Positions 24,852 to 33,209 are shown, counted from the first letter of the stretch. The stretch: DNA of 64,000 nt from Neoroseomonas marina (GCF_012927745.1 NZ_JABBKX010000002.1:721999-785998); one strand, 5' to 3'. Numbers and translations are program-made. The notes: generated from the sequence alone by a model not told the origin.

Positions 24852-25044
24852 AGGCCGGTCGCCCAGGCCAGCGACAGCGCGGCGCCGCCGGCCGGCCGTC
24901 CCGCGCGCCCCAGGTCACGCAACCAGCCGCGCGGCCCGATCGGCTGACGCGGTGCGGGCCGCGCGCCGGCGTGTCCGCGCCAACTGGCGGCGCCTCCGCA
25001 CCCGTGCTGGATTGCGCGCCTTCCGCTTCGAAGGACTGTCCAGA

Positions 25045-25719
25045 ATGCCCATCGGCTTCCGCATCGCCCCCGTCACCGAGCGCGTCGACCCCGCGCTGAT
25101 CGCCCGCGCGGCAAAGCTGCCGGCCGCGAACATCGGCGACGTGATGAGCCGCATCCAGACCATGCGCGGCGGCTTCCGCCCCTTCGGCGGCAAGAAGGTC
25201 ATCGCCGGCCCGGCCTTCACGGTGAAGGCGCGCGCGGGCGACAATCTGATGCTCCATCGCGCCTGCGACATGGCTGCACCCGGCGACATCATCGTCGGCG
25301 ACGGCGGCGGGGACCTGTCCATCGCGCTGATGGGCGAACTGATGATCGGCCACGCGCAGAAGCGCGGCGTGCAGGGCATCGTGCTCGACGGCGCGGTGCG
25401 GGACGTGGATGCGCTCGCCACGCTCGACATCGGCGTCTGGGCCTGCGGCGCGACGCCCTCGGGCCCCTACAAGGACGGGCCGGGCGAGATCGGCTACCCG
25501 ATCTCCTGCGGCGGCCAGGTGGTCATGCCGGGTGACCTGATCGTGGCCGATGCGGATGGCGTCGTGGTGGTGCCGCGCGCCCATGCGGCGGAGGTCATCG
25601 CGCTGGCCGAGGCGCACAACGCCAAGGAACAGAAGGCGCAGGCAGCGATCGACGCCGGCACCTATGACCGGGCCTGGGTGCTCGAGAGCCTGCGCGCGAA
25701 GGGGTGCGAGGGGGCCTGA
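25045..25719 (+). CDS. RraA-family protein (HMG/CHA aldolase or decarboxylase-like)
   Basis: A 224-residue member of the RraA/dimethylmenaquinone methyltransferase-like family, which includes 4-hydroxy-4-methyl-2-oxoglutarate aldolases, oxaloacetate decarboxylases and RNase E inhibitors. Seen: LPAANIGDVMSRI at the N-terminus, GPAFTVKARAGDNLMLHRA, the metal-site region GDIIVGDGGGDLS and GIVLDGAVRDVDAL, which carries the R-D pair that marks catalytically competent members. That pair and its length argue for an aldolase rather than a pure RraA regulator. The ATG at 25045 is preferred; an upstream extension is Arg-rich and without homology. Confidence 0.82.
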   Translation: MPIGFRIAPVTERVDPALIARAAKLPAANIGDVMSRIQTMRGGFRPFGGKKVIAGPAFTVKARAGDNLMLHRACDMAAPGDIIVGDGGGDLSIALMGELMIGHAQKRGVQGIVLDGAVRDVDALATLDIGVWACGATPSGPYKDGPGEIGYPISCGGQVVMPGDLIVADADGVVVVPRAHAAEVIALAEAHNAKEQKAQAAIDAGTYDRAWVLESLRAKGCEGA

Positions 25720-25761
25720 GGGCTGCCGGAGAGGGGCCTTGCCCCTCTCCACCGACGGTCG
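25720..25761. repeat. Intergenic hairpin element, copy 4 (single terminal hairpin)
   Basis: The 42-base gap between two converging genes is mostly one hairpin, GGAGAGGGGC / GCCCCTCTCC, at 25728-25750. It has the CTT loop also seen in the left-end hairpins of copies 3 and 5. It probably serves as a shared terminator. Confidence 0.65.
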
Positions 25762-26709
25762 TTACGCCGGCTGCGTCTGCTGGATGCCCGACAGCATCCA
25801 CTTCCCGCCCGGGCCCTTGCGCACGAAGGTCCAGAGCTCCGTCGCCTCGGTCCGCTGCGTGGTGCTGCCTTCCACGACCTTGTTGGTCGCGTTGTCGAAG
25901 GTTGCATCCAGCATCGAGAAGCGCATCGCGACCGTGGCGTAGTCCTCGCCCTCCTCGCTCCAGGCCTCGGCGAGGTCGCCCTGCTCCAGGCGCACATCGC
26001 GCGTCTCGTTGCGCCAGTTGCGCGCCTCGAGGTCGCGCAGGTCCTGCGCGAAGTAGGACACCATCTCCGGCGTCGCGACCGCGCGTAGCCCCTGCAGGTC
26101 GCGACGCGACCAGGCGGCGTTGATGTCCTTCAGCGTCTGCTCGAAGGCCTGGTAGTCGGACGGGCCGATCGCGAGCGGCGCATCCACCGGCGCCGCCGCC
26201 TTCATCCCGCCGGTGCCGCCGAAGGCCTTGGGCTCGGGCTGCGGCTGGAAGGCGTAGCCCTGCGGGCCGCTCGCCACCGCCGGCGCCTGGCGGCGACGGA
26301 AGAAGCGGACGACGAGCATCACCAGCAGGCCGATCAGCGCGACCTGCAGCAGCATGCCGAGCACGGCCCCGAAGCCGGCCCCGCCGCCGAACAACCCATA
26401 GCCGAGCAGCGCGCCGATCAGCCCGCCGGCCAGCAGCGCGCCACCGAAGGACCCGAAGAAGCCGCGGCTCGGCTGCGCGCCGGGCGCCATGCCCGGCCGC
26501 GCCGTCGCGGGGGAGGAAGGCTGCGTCGCCGTACGGTCGAAGCGCTGCGCGCCCGACGGCGCGGTCTGCGTCGAGGGCGGCGCGGAATAGGTGCGGCTCC
26601 CGCGGCTGCCCGAGGAACTGCCCCCGCCCGGGCGCGCCTCGGCCAACACGGGCACGAGGACCAGGGCGAGCGCGGCGAGCGCGGTGAGGAAGCGGCCAGT
26701 GCGGCGCAT
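25762..26709 (-). CDS. Tim44-like domain membrane protein
   Basis: A 315-residue protein with a signal-like N-terminal helix (LTALAALALVLVPVLAEA), a Gly/Ser/Pro-rich linker, two glycine-rich transmembrane segments (ALLAGGLIGALLGYGLFGG and VLGMLLQVALIGLLVMLVV), and a C-terminal Tim44-like domain (residues about 185-312: YQAFEQTLKDINAAWSRRDLQGLRAVATPEM). The family shares the NTF2-like fold of mitochondrial Tim44 but its role in bacteria is not settled; a link to the inner membrane is clear. It converges on the RraA gene and probably has its own promoter at 26743-26771. Confidence 0.85.
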   Translation of the reverse strand: MRRTGRFLTALAALALVLVPVLAEARPGGGSSSGSRGSRTYSAPPSTQTAPSGAQRFDRTATQPSSPATARPGMAPGAQPSRGFFGSFGGALLAGGLIGALLGYGLFGGGAGFGAVLGMLLQVALIGLLVMLVVRFFRRRQAPAVASGPQGYAFQPQPEPKAFGGTGGMKAAAPVDAPLAIGPSDYQAFEQTLKDINAAWSRRDLQGLRAVATPEMVSYFAQDLRDLEARNWRNETRDVRLEQGDLAEAWSEEGEDYATVAMRFSMLDATFDNATNKVVEGSTTQRTEATELWTFVRKGPGGKWMLSGIQQTQPA

Positions 26710-26742
26710 GGGTCTTGGCGTCTCCGGACGTGAACTTTCCGC

Positions 26743-26771
26743 AATATAGCAAGTCGCGCGGCGGTTTTCGA
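26743..26771 (-). promoter_or_regulatory. Candidate sigma70 promoter for the Tim44-like gene
   Basis: Read on the minus strand, TCGAAA (26766-26771) and TATATT (26743-26748) are separated by 17 bases. They place a start site near 26736, about 27 nt before the ATG, and GGAG lies in front of the gene. This is one of the few AT-rich spots in the area. Confidence 0.4.
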
Positions 26772-26854
26772 TGGGGATCCGTCACATACGGTTCCTTCAC
26801 CCGCGACCTGCAGCATGGGGTGGCGCGCCGGCGGTTCCGGCGTGCCTCCGCAGG

Positions 26855-28066
26855 ATGCAGGGGATGCCGCCGCAGGATGTCTCGCCGGCCGTCGATGCGA
26901 CGGTCCTTCCCCCCGGGCCGGGGGCGGAGGCTATCCGCCGCGCCCTGCGCGGCCCGCCCGGTCGCATCGCCCTGCGCGTCGCCGCCCCCGCGGATGCCGC
27001 CCGCCGCCGCGTCGCCGTTGCCCTTCTGGCCGAGGCCGGGGCCAGCCGGGGTGGCGCCGTGCTGCACGCCGCCACCGGCGAATTGCTGCTGACCGAGGCC
27101 GACCCGCCCGCCGCCGAGCGCGCCGCGACGCTGCTCGCCCGCCTGCTCGGCGCCGCGCCCGGCCGGCTCGCCGTGCCGGAGGAACTGGCGCCGCTCGCCG
27201 CGCTGCCGGGCCTCGGGCCCGTGCCGCCGTCCGGGCCGGTGGCGCCCACCGCCGCAGGGATCGAGGCGGCCGCGGACGCCGCGCCGCTGCCCGCGCTGCT
27301 GCGTCGCGACGGCGTGCTGCACGTCGCGGCCGGGCAGCCGCGGCGCCTTGCCCTGCTGCGCCTCCGGCTGTCGCGGGCGGCATTGGCGCCGCATCTCGGC
27401 GCCGCGGCGGAGGATCGCGACCTCGCCCGCCACGCGCGCGACCGGCTGCGGGCGCGGCTGCTCGCCTGGCTGGCCGATCCGGCGCAGCGTGCCGGGCTGC
27501 TCGGCGCCGCGCCGCCGGTGCCGCTGCTGGTCGACCTGCCCGCCGCGCTGTTGCCCGACGCCCCTCCCGCCGAGGAGGACGACCCGCCCTCGCCGGCTGC
27601 CCTGATCGCCGTGCTCTCCGCGCCCGAGGCGCTGGCCGAAGGTCTCGCCGCGCGCCGTCCCGGACTCGCGCGCGCCGGCTGGGGCCTTGCCGTGCGCGGT
27701 CTCGACGCCGCCACGCTCGGCCTGCTGGCGCCCGAGTCCCTGCCGGCCGACCTGCTGCTGCTGCGCTGGTCGCCCGCCTTTCCCGGTCGCGCCACCGCCG
27801 CCGCGCTGCGCCGCACCGACCCCGCGCGCCTGGTGCTGACCGGCTGCGACGGGCCCGAGGCGCTGGAGTGGGGCCTCGGCATGGGTATCGCCCGCTATGC
27901 CGGGCCCTGGATCGCCGCGCTGATGGCCGCGACGCGGATGGCCGATTGCCCGCACGCCGGCGGCTGCACCCGCGCGCTCTGCGCCGCGCGCGGCGCCGCC
28001 GCGGCGCCCGAGGGGCGCGACGGCTGCGGCGACCTGCCGCGCCTCGGCGGGCTGGTGCCGCCATGA
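26855..28066 (+). CDS. Decayed EAL-like protein, first of a tandem pair, Cys-rich tail
   Basis: A protein of about 403 residues, very rich in Ala, Leu, Arg and Pro. No catalytic EAL motif is visible. The segment LLLLRWSPAFP...ALRRTDPARLVLTGCDGPEALEWGLGMGIARYAGPWI resembles the last third of EAL domains (the VAEGVET...LG...QGY region), with the catalytic residues lost. The last 40 residues hold four Cys and a His in DCPHAGGCTRALCAARG plus a further GCGDL, a possible metal site not found in the second protein. The ATG at 26855 is chosen as start; 26771 and 26864 are alternatives. It overlaps the next gene by 4 nt (ATGA). Confidence 0.6.
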   Translation: MQGMPPQDVSPAVDATVLPPGPGAEAIRRALRGPPGRIALRVAAPADAARRRVAVALLAEAGASRGGAVLHAATGELLLTEADPPAAERAATLLARLLGAAPGRLAVPEELAPLAALPGLGPVPPSGPVAPTAAGIEAAADAAPLPALLRRDGVLHVAAGQPRRLALLRLRLSRAALAPHLGAAAEDRDLARHARDRLRARLLAWLADPAQRAGLLGAAPPVPLLVDLPAALLPDAPPAEEDDPPSPAALIAVLSAPEALAEGLAARRPGLARAGWGLAVRGLDAATLGLLAPESLPADLLLLRWSPAFPGRATAAALRRTDPARLVLTGCDGPEALEWGLGMGIARYAGPWIAALMAATRMADCPHAGGCTRALCAARGAAAAPEGRDGCGDLPRLGGLVPP

Positions 28067-29241
28067 TGCTGGCCGAGGTGCCGGTGCTGGGCGCCCTCGG
28101 CGCCCCGCCGGGCGCGGCCGGGGCGGTGGCGCTCGCGGCCCTGGTGCGCGAGACGATGGCCGCCGGCGCCGAACGCCGCGTGCTGATCCTGCGGCCCGAG
28201 CGGCTCGCTCCCGCGCGACGGCGCCCCGCGCATCTCGCCCTGCTGCGCGAAGCCTGGGCGGGGTTGCGCCGGTCCTCCCGCGTACGGTCCTTCGAATTGC
28301 CCCGCGCCGGGATGGCTGCGGTGGAAGCGCCGCCGGGCCATGGCCTCGCCGCCGCCCATGCCGCCCTCGCCGCCATGCTCGAACCGGCGGAAGCCGAGGC
28401 CGCGCTCGCCCTGCTCCGCCTGCCCGACCAGGCGGCGGCGGTGCTGGCGGCGGTGGAGGAGGCGCTCGGCCTCGCCGCCGCGGCGCGCGCCGCGCGGCCG
28501 CCGGGCGGGCGCGCCCCGGACGGTACGGCCATCGCCCAGGCCGAGCGCGCCCTGCTCACCGCCGACATGACCGCCTTCCTGCGCCGGCGGAAGGTCTGCC
28601 GCCTGACGCCCGTCGGCGGCGCGCCCGATCCGTTGTGGGAGGATCGCCGCATCGCGACCGGGGACGTCGCGGCCACGTTGCTGCCCGGCTGCGACCTTGC
28701 CGCCGTGCCCGCCCTCGCGCGCCGTTTCCGCCGCGCCATCGACCGCCGGCTGCTCGCCGGCCTCGCCCGCGCGGACGAGCTTCGCGAGACGGGCCCGCTC
28801 TGCCTCGCCCTCGGCATCGAGGCGGTGACCTCGGCCGAGTGCCTCCGCCTCGACGCACTCTGGCCGGCGGCGCTGCGCGGCGCGCTGACCGTCGCCATCG
28901 CCGCCGAGGAGATCGCCGCCGACCCCGCGGGCTTCGCCTTCGCGCGCGATGTCCTCGTCGCGCGCGGGCACCGCGTGATGCTGGATGCGGCGGGCCCGGC
29001 GGCGTTGCTCGGTCTGCCGCCGGCGCGGGCGGGGCTCGACCGCGTGCGGCTGCGCTGGTCGCCGGGCCTTCCGGCCCTCGGCAGCACGGGCGCCGAGGCG
29101 CTGCGCGCCGTCCTGCCCGCGGCACCCGACGCCGTCGTGCTGGGCGGCGTCGACCGCCCCGCCGCCATCGCCTGGGGGTGGGAGATGGGCATCACGCTGT
29201 TCCAGGGACGCCTGATCGAAAGCCGTCGCCCGGCCTCGTGA
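28063..29241 (+). CDS. Decayed EAL-like protein, second of a tandem pair
   Basis: A 392-residue protein that shares with the preceding gene the block RLRWSPGLP...ALRAVLPAAPDAVVLGGVDRPAAIAWGWEMGITLFQGRLI at its C-terminus. The match to the end of EAL domains is clearer here (GGVDRPAAIAWGWEMGI...QG), but no E-A-L, metal-binding Asp/Glu cluster or other active-site motif is seen. A central segment (RRFRRAIDRRLLAGLARADEL, GIEAVTSAECLRLD) could be the rest of a worn barrel. It probably binds a ligand or partner rather than cleaving cyclic-di-GMP. It starts in an ATGA overlap, so the two proteins are probably made together. Confidence 0.6.
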   Translation: MMLAEVPVLGALGAPPGAAGAVALAALVRETMAAGAERRVLILRPERLAPARRRPAHLALLREAWAGLRRSSRVRSFELPRAGMAAVEAPPGHGLAAAHAALAAMLEPAEAEAALALLRLPDQAAAVLAAVEEALGLAAAARAARPPGGRAPDGTAIAQAERALLTADMTAFLRRRKVCRLTPVGGAPDPLWEDRRIATGDVAATLLPGCDLAAVPALARRFRRAIDRRLLAGLARADELRETGPLCLALGIEAVTSAECLRLDALWPAALRGALTVAIAAEEIAADPAGFAFARDVLVARGHRVMLDAAGPAALLGLPPARAGLDRVRLRWSPGLPALGSTGAEALRAVLPAAPDAVVLGGVDRPAAIAWGWEMGITLFQGRLIESRRPAS

Positions 29242-29268
29242 CTTGGCGGCGCCCCCGCGCCGTCCGAT

Positions 29269-30030
29269 ATGGGCGGAATGGAAACGCCGGCGCTGCTCGT
29301 CGAGGGCCTGACCAAGACCTACACCCCCGGCGCCAGGCCGGCCGTGGACGGCCTCAGCTTCACCATGCCGCGCGGGGAGACCTGGGGGCTGCTCGGCGGC
29401 AACGGCGCGGGCAAGTCCACCACCATCGCCATGCTGCTCGGCCTGCTGGTGCCGTCCTCGGGGCGCGTGCTCGCGCTCGGCCACGACATGGCGACGGACC
29501 GCTTCGCGGCGCTGGCGCGGATGAACTTCTCCTCCCCCTACATCGCGCTGCCGCACCGGCTGACGGTGCGGGAGAACCTGCGCGTCTACGGCCATCTGTA
29601 CGGCGTGCCGGAGATGGAACGCCGCATCGCCGACCTCGTCGCGGAATTCGACCTGGGCGACTTCGCCGACCGCCCGGCGGGGCAGCTCAGCGCGGGGCAG
29701 AAGACGCGCGTCGCACTCGCCAAGGCGCTGATCAACACGCCCGCGCTGCTGCTGCTCGACGAACCGACCGCCAGCCTCGACCCCGACACCGGCGACTGGG
29801 TGCGCAGCGCGCTCGAGCGGTATCGCGCGGAAACTGGCGCGGCGATCCTGCTCGCCAGCCACAACATGGCCGAGGTCGAGCGGCTGTGCGCCAACGTCCT
29901 CATGCTCAAGGGCGGGCGCGTGGTCGATGAGGGCAGCCCGGCCGCGCTGCTCGCGAAATACGGCCGCGACGACCTCGAGGAGGTCTTCCTCGACATCGCG
30001 CGCGGGCGCGAGCGGGCGGAGGCGCTGTGA
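29269..30030 (+). CDS. ABC-2 type exporter, ATP-binding subunit
   Basis: A 253-residue ATPase with Walker A GGNGAGKST near residue 44, a signature sequence LSAGQKTRVALAKAL, Walker B LLLLDEPTASLDPD and a switch His in LLASHNMAEVERL. It is closest to the NodI/YadG-type ATPases that pair with ABC-2 permeases exporting lipids, polysaccharides or drugs. It is 27 nt after the second EAL-like gene and overlaps the permease by one base (TGATG). An alternative ATG at 29278 has a better-placed G-rich stretch upstream. Confidence 0.88.
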   Translation: MGGMETPALLVEGLTKTYTPGARPAVDGLSFTMPRGETWGLLGGNGAGKSTTIAMLLGLLVPSSGRVLALGHDMATDRFAALARMNFSSPYIALPHRLTVRENLRVYGHLYGVPEMERRIADLVAEFDLGDFADRPAGQLSAGQKTRVALAKALINTPALLLLDEPTASLDPDTGDWVRSALERYRAETGAAILLASHNMAEVERLCANVLMLKGGRVVDEGSPAALLAKYGRDDLEEVFLDIARGRERAEAL

Positions 30031-30833
30031 TGGGCGCGTCCTCCGCACGCCGCATCTGGGGCCTGGTCTACCGGCACCTCGCGCTCTACCGCCGATCCTG
30101 GCCGCGGGTGCTCGAACTCATGTACTGGCCCGTGCTGCAGATGGTGGTCTGGGGCTTCATCACCGCTTATCTCGCGGGCGTGCAGCAGAACACGGCGACG
30201 ATCGCCGCGGGCGTCCTGCTCGGCGGCGTGCTGCTGTGGGAGATCACGCTGCGCAGCCAGATGGGCTTCGCGATCTCCTTCCTCGAGGAGGTGTGGTCGC
30301 GCAACCTGGGGCACATCTTCGTCTCCCCGCTGCGGCCGTGGGAGATGGTCACCGGCCTCGCGGCGATGAGCGTGCTGCGCACCGTCGCGGCGGTGCTGCC
30401 GGCGATGTTGCTGGCCTTCATGCTGTATGGCTTCGGCGTTTGGAAGCTCGGGCCGGTGCTGGTGGTCTTCGTCTCCGCGCTGATGGCGATGGGCTGGGCG
30501 GTCGCACTTGCCGTCACCGCGCTGATCCTGCGCCACGGTGCGGGGGCCGAGGCGCTGGCCTGGGGCGTGATGTTCGGCATCGCGCCCTTCGCCGCGGTCT
30601 TCTACCCGGTCGCGGTGCTGCCGCCCTGGCTGCAGCCGGTCGCGCTGTCGATCCCGGCGGCGCATGTCTTCGAAGGCATGCGCGCGGCGCTGATCGACGG
30701 GCGCATCGCCTGGGACCACCTGGCCTGGGCGGTGGCGCTGGACGGCGTGTGGCTCGCCCTGGCCGCGTGGATCTTCCTGGCGCAGTTCCACCAGGCGCGG
30801 GTGCGGGGGGCGTTGCTCAACATCGGGGAGTGA
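30030..30833 (+). CDS. ABC-2 type exporter, permease subunit
   Basis: A 267-residue integral membrane protein with about six helices and the ABC-2 permease pattern: LELMYWPVLQMVVWGFITAYLAG at the N-terminus, SPLRPWEMVTGLAAMSVLR coupling region, and FYPVAVLPPWLQPVALSIPAAHVFEGMR, the conserved periplasmic motif near the C-terminus. It forms a homodimeric pore driven by the ATPase encoded just before it. The substrate is unknown. Either the ATG at 30030 or a GTG at 30027 can start it. A type A repeat begins directly after its stop codon. Confidence 0.86.
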   Translation: MGASSARRIWGLVYRHLALYRRSWPRVLELMYWPVLQMVVWGFITAYLAGVQQNTATIAAGVLLGGVLLWEITLRSQMGFAISFLEEVWSRNLGHIFVSPLRPWEMVTGLAAMSVLRTVAAVLPAMLLAFMLYGFGVWKLGPVLVVFVSALMAMGWAVALAVTALILRHGAGAEALAWGVMFGIAPFAAVFYPVAVLPPWLQPVALSIPAAHVFEGMRAALIDGRIAWDHLAWAVALDGVWLALAAWIFLAQFHQARVRGALLNIGE

Positions 30834-30971
30834 GGATTGGAGGGGCCTTGCCCCTCCAAGCCACCCCACCAGGGGGCTGCGGCCCCCTGGACCGCGAGAA
30901 CCCGGTATCGGTTTCCAAAGGCCTTTCGGCCTTTGGCGGGGGTGGTCCGGAGGGGCGGCGCCCCTCCGCCG
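30834..30971. repeat. Intergenic mosaic hairpin element, copy 5 (type A, complete)
   Basis: This fills the gap between two convergent genes. The left terminal hairpin is TTGGAGGGGC / GCCCCTCCAA at 30837-30859. Next is a CCAGGGGGC / GCCCCCTGG stem, an AACCCGGTATCGGTTT spacer, and CCAAAGGCC-TTTC-GGCCTTTGG at 30915-30936. The right terminal hairpin is GGAGGGGC / GCCCCTCC, ending at 30967, 4 nt from the GNAT stop. The first 38 bases equal those of copy 3. Confidence 0.8.
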
Positions 30972-31460
30972 TCACGCAAGGCGCAGCGCCATCCTGCGCT
31001 CCACCACGCGCCGCCCCCATTGTTGCGCCGCGACCTCCTCGGTCACGCGAAACCCCGCCTGTTCATACAGGTGCGTCGCGGCATCGAGCCCCGAGAGCGT
31101 CCAGAGGTAGATCTCCGGCAGGCCAAGGCGGCGCGCCTGGTCCACCGCCTCCGCGAGCCATCGCCGCCCCAGGCCCTTCCCGCGCAGGGCGGGGTCGAGG
31201 ATGAACCAGCGCAGATGTGCCGATCCCGGGTCCTCCCCGCAATCCAACGCGATCGACCCGAGGACGCGCCCTTCGCCCGCGGCGCAGCGGAACAGGTCGC
31301 GCGCGGGATCGAAGCGCAGCAGGAATTCGCCCAGTTCGCGGGCCACCTTGGCCTCGAAATAGGCCTCGAAGCCGTGGCTCGCCGCATAGGTGCGGGCATG
31401 GAGCGCGGCGATGTCCCCGATCGCGCCCGGAATCCAGGCGCTGTGCAGCATGATGTCCAT
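30972..31460 (-). CDS. GNAT-family N-acetyltransferase
   Basis: A 162-residue GNAT protein. The acetyl-CoA-binding motif A reads LRWFILDPALRGKGLGRRWLAEAVDQAR near residue 84, followed by motif B (LYLWTLSGLDAATHLYEQAGFRVTEE, typical of MarR-associated GNATs). It transfers an acetyl group to an unidentified amine. The ATG at 31460 has AGGATGG just upstream and is preferred over 31469. It is divergent from the histidine phosphatase gene, with 58 bases between their starts. Confidence 0.82.
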   Translation of the reverse strand: MDIMLHSAWIPGAIGDIAALHARTYAASHGFEAYFEAKVARELGEFLLRFDPARDLFRCAAGEGRVLGSIALDCGEDPGSAHLRWFILDPALRGKGLGRRWLAEAVDQARRLGLPEIYLWTLSGLDAATHLYEQAGFRVTEEVAAQQWGRRVVERRMALRLA

Positions 31461-31518
31461 GGCTGCCATCCTGGCACGGGCCTCGTCAGCCCGCGCGGGG
31501 TGCGGTAGAGCGCCTGGC

Positions 31519-32157
31519 GTGACCCCGACCCGTTTCTTCCTCGTCCGCCATGCCCTGGTGGAACCCTCGGCCCGCGCCGTGCTCTACGGCTCGATGGACG
31601 TGGCGCTCTGCGACCTCGCGCTCCGGCAGGAGGCGGCGTCCTATCGCTGGCTCGCGCATCGCCTCCCGCAGCCGGCGCGATGGTTCGTGACCAACCTGTC
31701 GCGCACGCGGGCCACCGCCGCGGCGATCTTCGCCGCCGGCTACCCGGAAGCGGAGCTCGACGCGGAATCCGACCTGGCCGAACAGCATCTCGGCGAATGG
31801 CAGGGCATCCCGCATGAGGCGCTGCCGGCCCTGCTGCGCCACCCCCCGCATCCCTTCTGGCCCCATGGCGGGGAGGAGCACCCGCCCGGCGGCGAATCCT
31901 TCCGCGAGGTCCAGGCCCGCGTCGCCGCGGTGATGGAACGGATGGCGACGCTGCTCGAAGGGCAGGACGTGGTGATCGTCGCCCATGGCGGATCGATCCG
32001 CGCCGCGCTGGCCCATGCGATGGGGCTGACGCCGGACCAGGCGCTGGTGTTCAGCATCAAGAACCTCTCGCTGACCCGGATCGAGAAGCATGGGCGCGAC
32101 TGGCGCGTCGCCGCGGTCAACGAGGAACCCTGGACGCCGCCGCCCATCGAGGGCTGA
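31519..32157 (+). CDS. Histidine phosphatase (phosphoglycerate-mutase-like)
   Basis: A 212-residue branch-1 histidine phosphatase. The N-terminal FFLVRHALVEP carries the phospho-accepting His (usual RHG replaced by RHA), followed by TNLSRTRATAA (second Arg), a substrate Glu in EQHLGEWQG and the second catalytic His in VVIVAHGGSIRAAL. Similar proteins act as cobalamin or fructose-bisphosphatase-type phosphatases, so the substrate cannot be read from sequence. The GTG at 31519 begins 5 residues before the first motif; a longer frame upstream overlaps the divergent GNAT gene. Confidence 0.82.
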   Translation: MTPTRFFLVRHALVEPSARAVLYGSMDVALCDLALRQEAASYRWLAHRLPQPARWFVTNLSRTRATAAAIFAAGYPEAELDAESDLAEQHLGEWQGIPHEALPALLRHPPHPFWPHGGEEHPPGGESFREVQARVAAVMERMATLLEGQDVVIVAHGGSIRAALAHAMGLTPDQALVFSIKNLSLTRIEKHGRDWRVAAVNEEPWTPPPIEG

Positions 32158-32173
32158 GGCACGCCGAGGCGAA

Positions 32174-32191
32174 GGACCGCGGGTGCGGTCC
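32174..32191 (+). terminator. Hairpin after the histidine phosphatase gene
   Basis: A 7-bp stem (GGACCGC / GCGGTCC, GGGT loop) starts 17 nt after the stop. There is no T-tract. The remaining 140 bases before the next gene are expected to hold the SYLF gene promoter; I cannot pick clear boxes. Confidence 0.4.
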
Positions 32192-32333
32192 ACCCAGTGT
32201 CTGCGGGCACAAGCAGCGCCTTGTCGTCGCGGCCGGAACCCCGGGCTCACGCTTTCGGCATCGCGAAACCTTTGTGTTGCCCGAGAACCACGGTTAGAAG
32301 GACGGACATTCAAAGGCTTGGGAGGTTCGCTTC

Positions 32334-33167
32334 ATGCGCCGTCTCGCCCTTTTCGCCGTTGCGCTCTGCGCCGTGGTCCTTGTCGGGCGGGAAGCCCGCG
32401 CGCAGTCCGAGGAGCAGACGCTCGTCGATCGGGCGGCGTTGTCCCTGCGGGAGGTGTTCGACCTCGGCGACATGAGCGCCGATGCGCGGTCGCTGCTCGG
32501 GCGGGCGCGCGCCGCGATGATCTGCCCGCAGGTCATCCGCGGCGGCTTCGTCATCGCAGGCCAGGGCGGCGACTGCGTCCTGGTGGCACGCGACGGCGGC
32601 GGATCCTGGTCCTCGCCCGCCTTCTACACGATGGGCGGCGCCTCGGTCGGGCTGCAGATCGGCGTGCAGGACGCGCAGGTCGTCATGCTGATCATGAACG
32701 ACAAGGCGCTGGATGCGGTGCTCGACAGCCAGTTCCGGGTGGGGGCCGACGCCAATGTGGCGCTCGGCACGCTGGGACGCGGGATTTCGGGGTCGACGAC
32801 GGCGGCGGTCGGCGGCGACATCGTGACCATCGCCCGCGCGCGCGGCCTGTTCGCGGGCATCTCGCTCGACGGCGCCATCCTGTCGGCGCGCAGCCAGTAC
32901 ATGCGGAACTATTTCGGCCGTGACATCTCGCCGCGCCAGGTCGTGGTCGGGATGGAGGCCCACAACCCGGCCTCCGATCCGCTGCGGGCCGAGCTCATGC
33001 GCACGGCCCAGGCGCCGGCGTCGAATGCGGCTCCGGCCGCCCCGCCGCAGGGATCGGCGCCGCCCCAGGCGGTGATCACGCCGGGTCCCGGTCCGGGTCC
33101 GGGAACGACCTCCGGCCGGGTCCAGACCGAAAGCCTGACGGCACCGCCGCGCAACGGGACGCGCTGA
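32334..33167 (+). CDS. Secreted lipid-binding SYLF/YSC84-domain protein
   Basis: A 277-residue protein. It has a signal peptide (residues 1-23, ending EARAQ), then a SYLF domain at about 25-225: AMICPQVIRGGFVIAGQGGDCVLVAR, WSSPAFYTMGGASVGLQIGVQDAQVVMLIMND and the glycine-rich ANVALGTLGRGISGSTTA. The C-terminus is a disordered Pro/Gly/Ala tail. SYLF domains bind phosphoinositides or other lipids in eukaryotes; the bacterial secreted forms are thought to bind lipids or act at the envelope. The gene stands alone, ending 15 nt before a strong hairpin. Confidence 0.85.
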   Translation: MRRLALFAVALCAVVLVGREARAQSEEQTLVDRAALSLREVFDLGDMSADARSLLGRARAAMICPQVIRGGFVIAGQGGDCVLVARDGGGSWSSPAFYTMGGASVGLQIGVQDAQVVMLIMNDKALDAVLDSQFRVGADANVALGTLGRGISGSTTAAVGGDIVTIARARGLFAGISLDGAILSARSQYMRNYFGRDISPRQVVVGMEAHNPASDPLRAELMRTAQAPASNAAPAAPPQGSAPPQAVITPGPGPGPGTTSGRVQTESLTAPPRNGTR

Positions 33168-33181
33168 CCGGCGCAAACGAA

Positions 33182-33209
33182 AAGCGGGGGAGGTTGTCCT
33201 CCCCCGCTT
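33182..33209. terminator. Strong bidirectional terminator between SYLF and DoxX genes
   Basis: A perfect 12-bp stem (AAGCGGGGGAGG at 33182-33193, CCTCCCCCGCTT at 33198-33209, loop TTGT) lies between converging genes. On the minus strand it is followed by TTTTCG, so it is best as a terminator for the DoxX gene. Confidence 0.75.

Noticed and set aside
26815-28062. Plus-strand frame joined to the second EAL-like gene as one 808-residue protein
   Set aside because: The upstream part is Arg/Ala-rich shadow of the first EAL-like gene; the ATGA overlap at 28063 gives a natural start.
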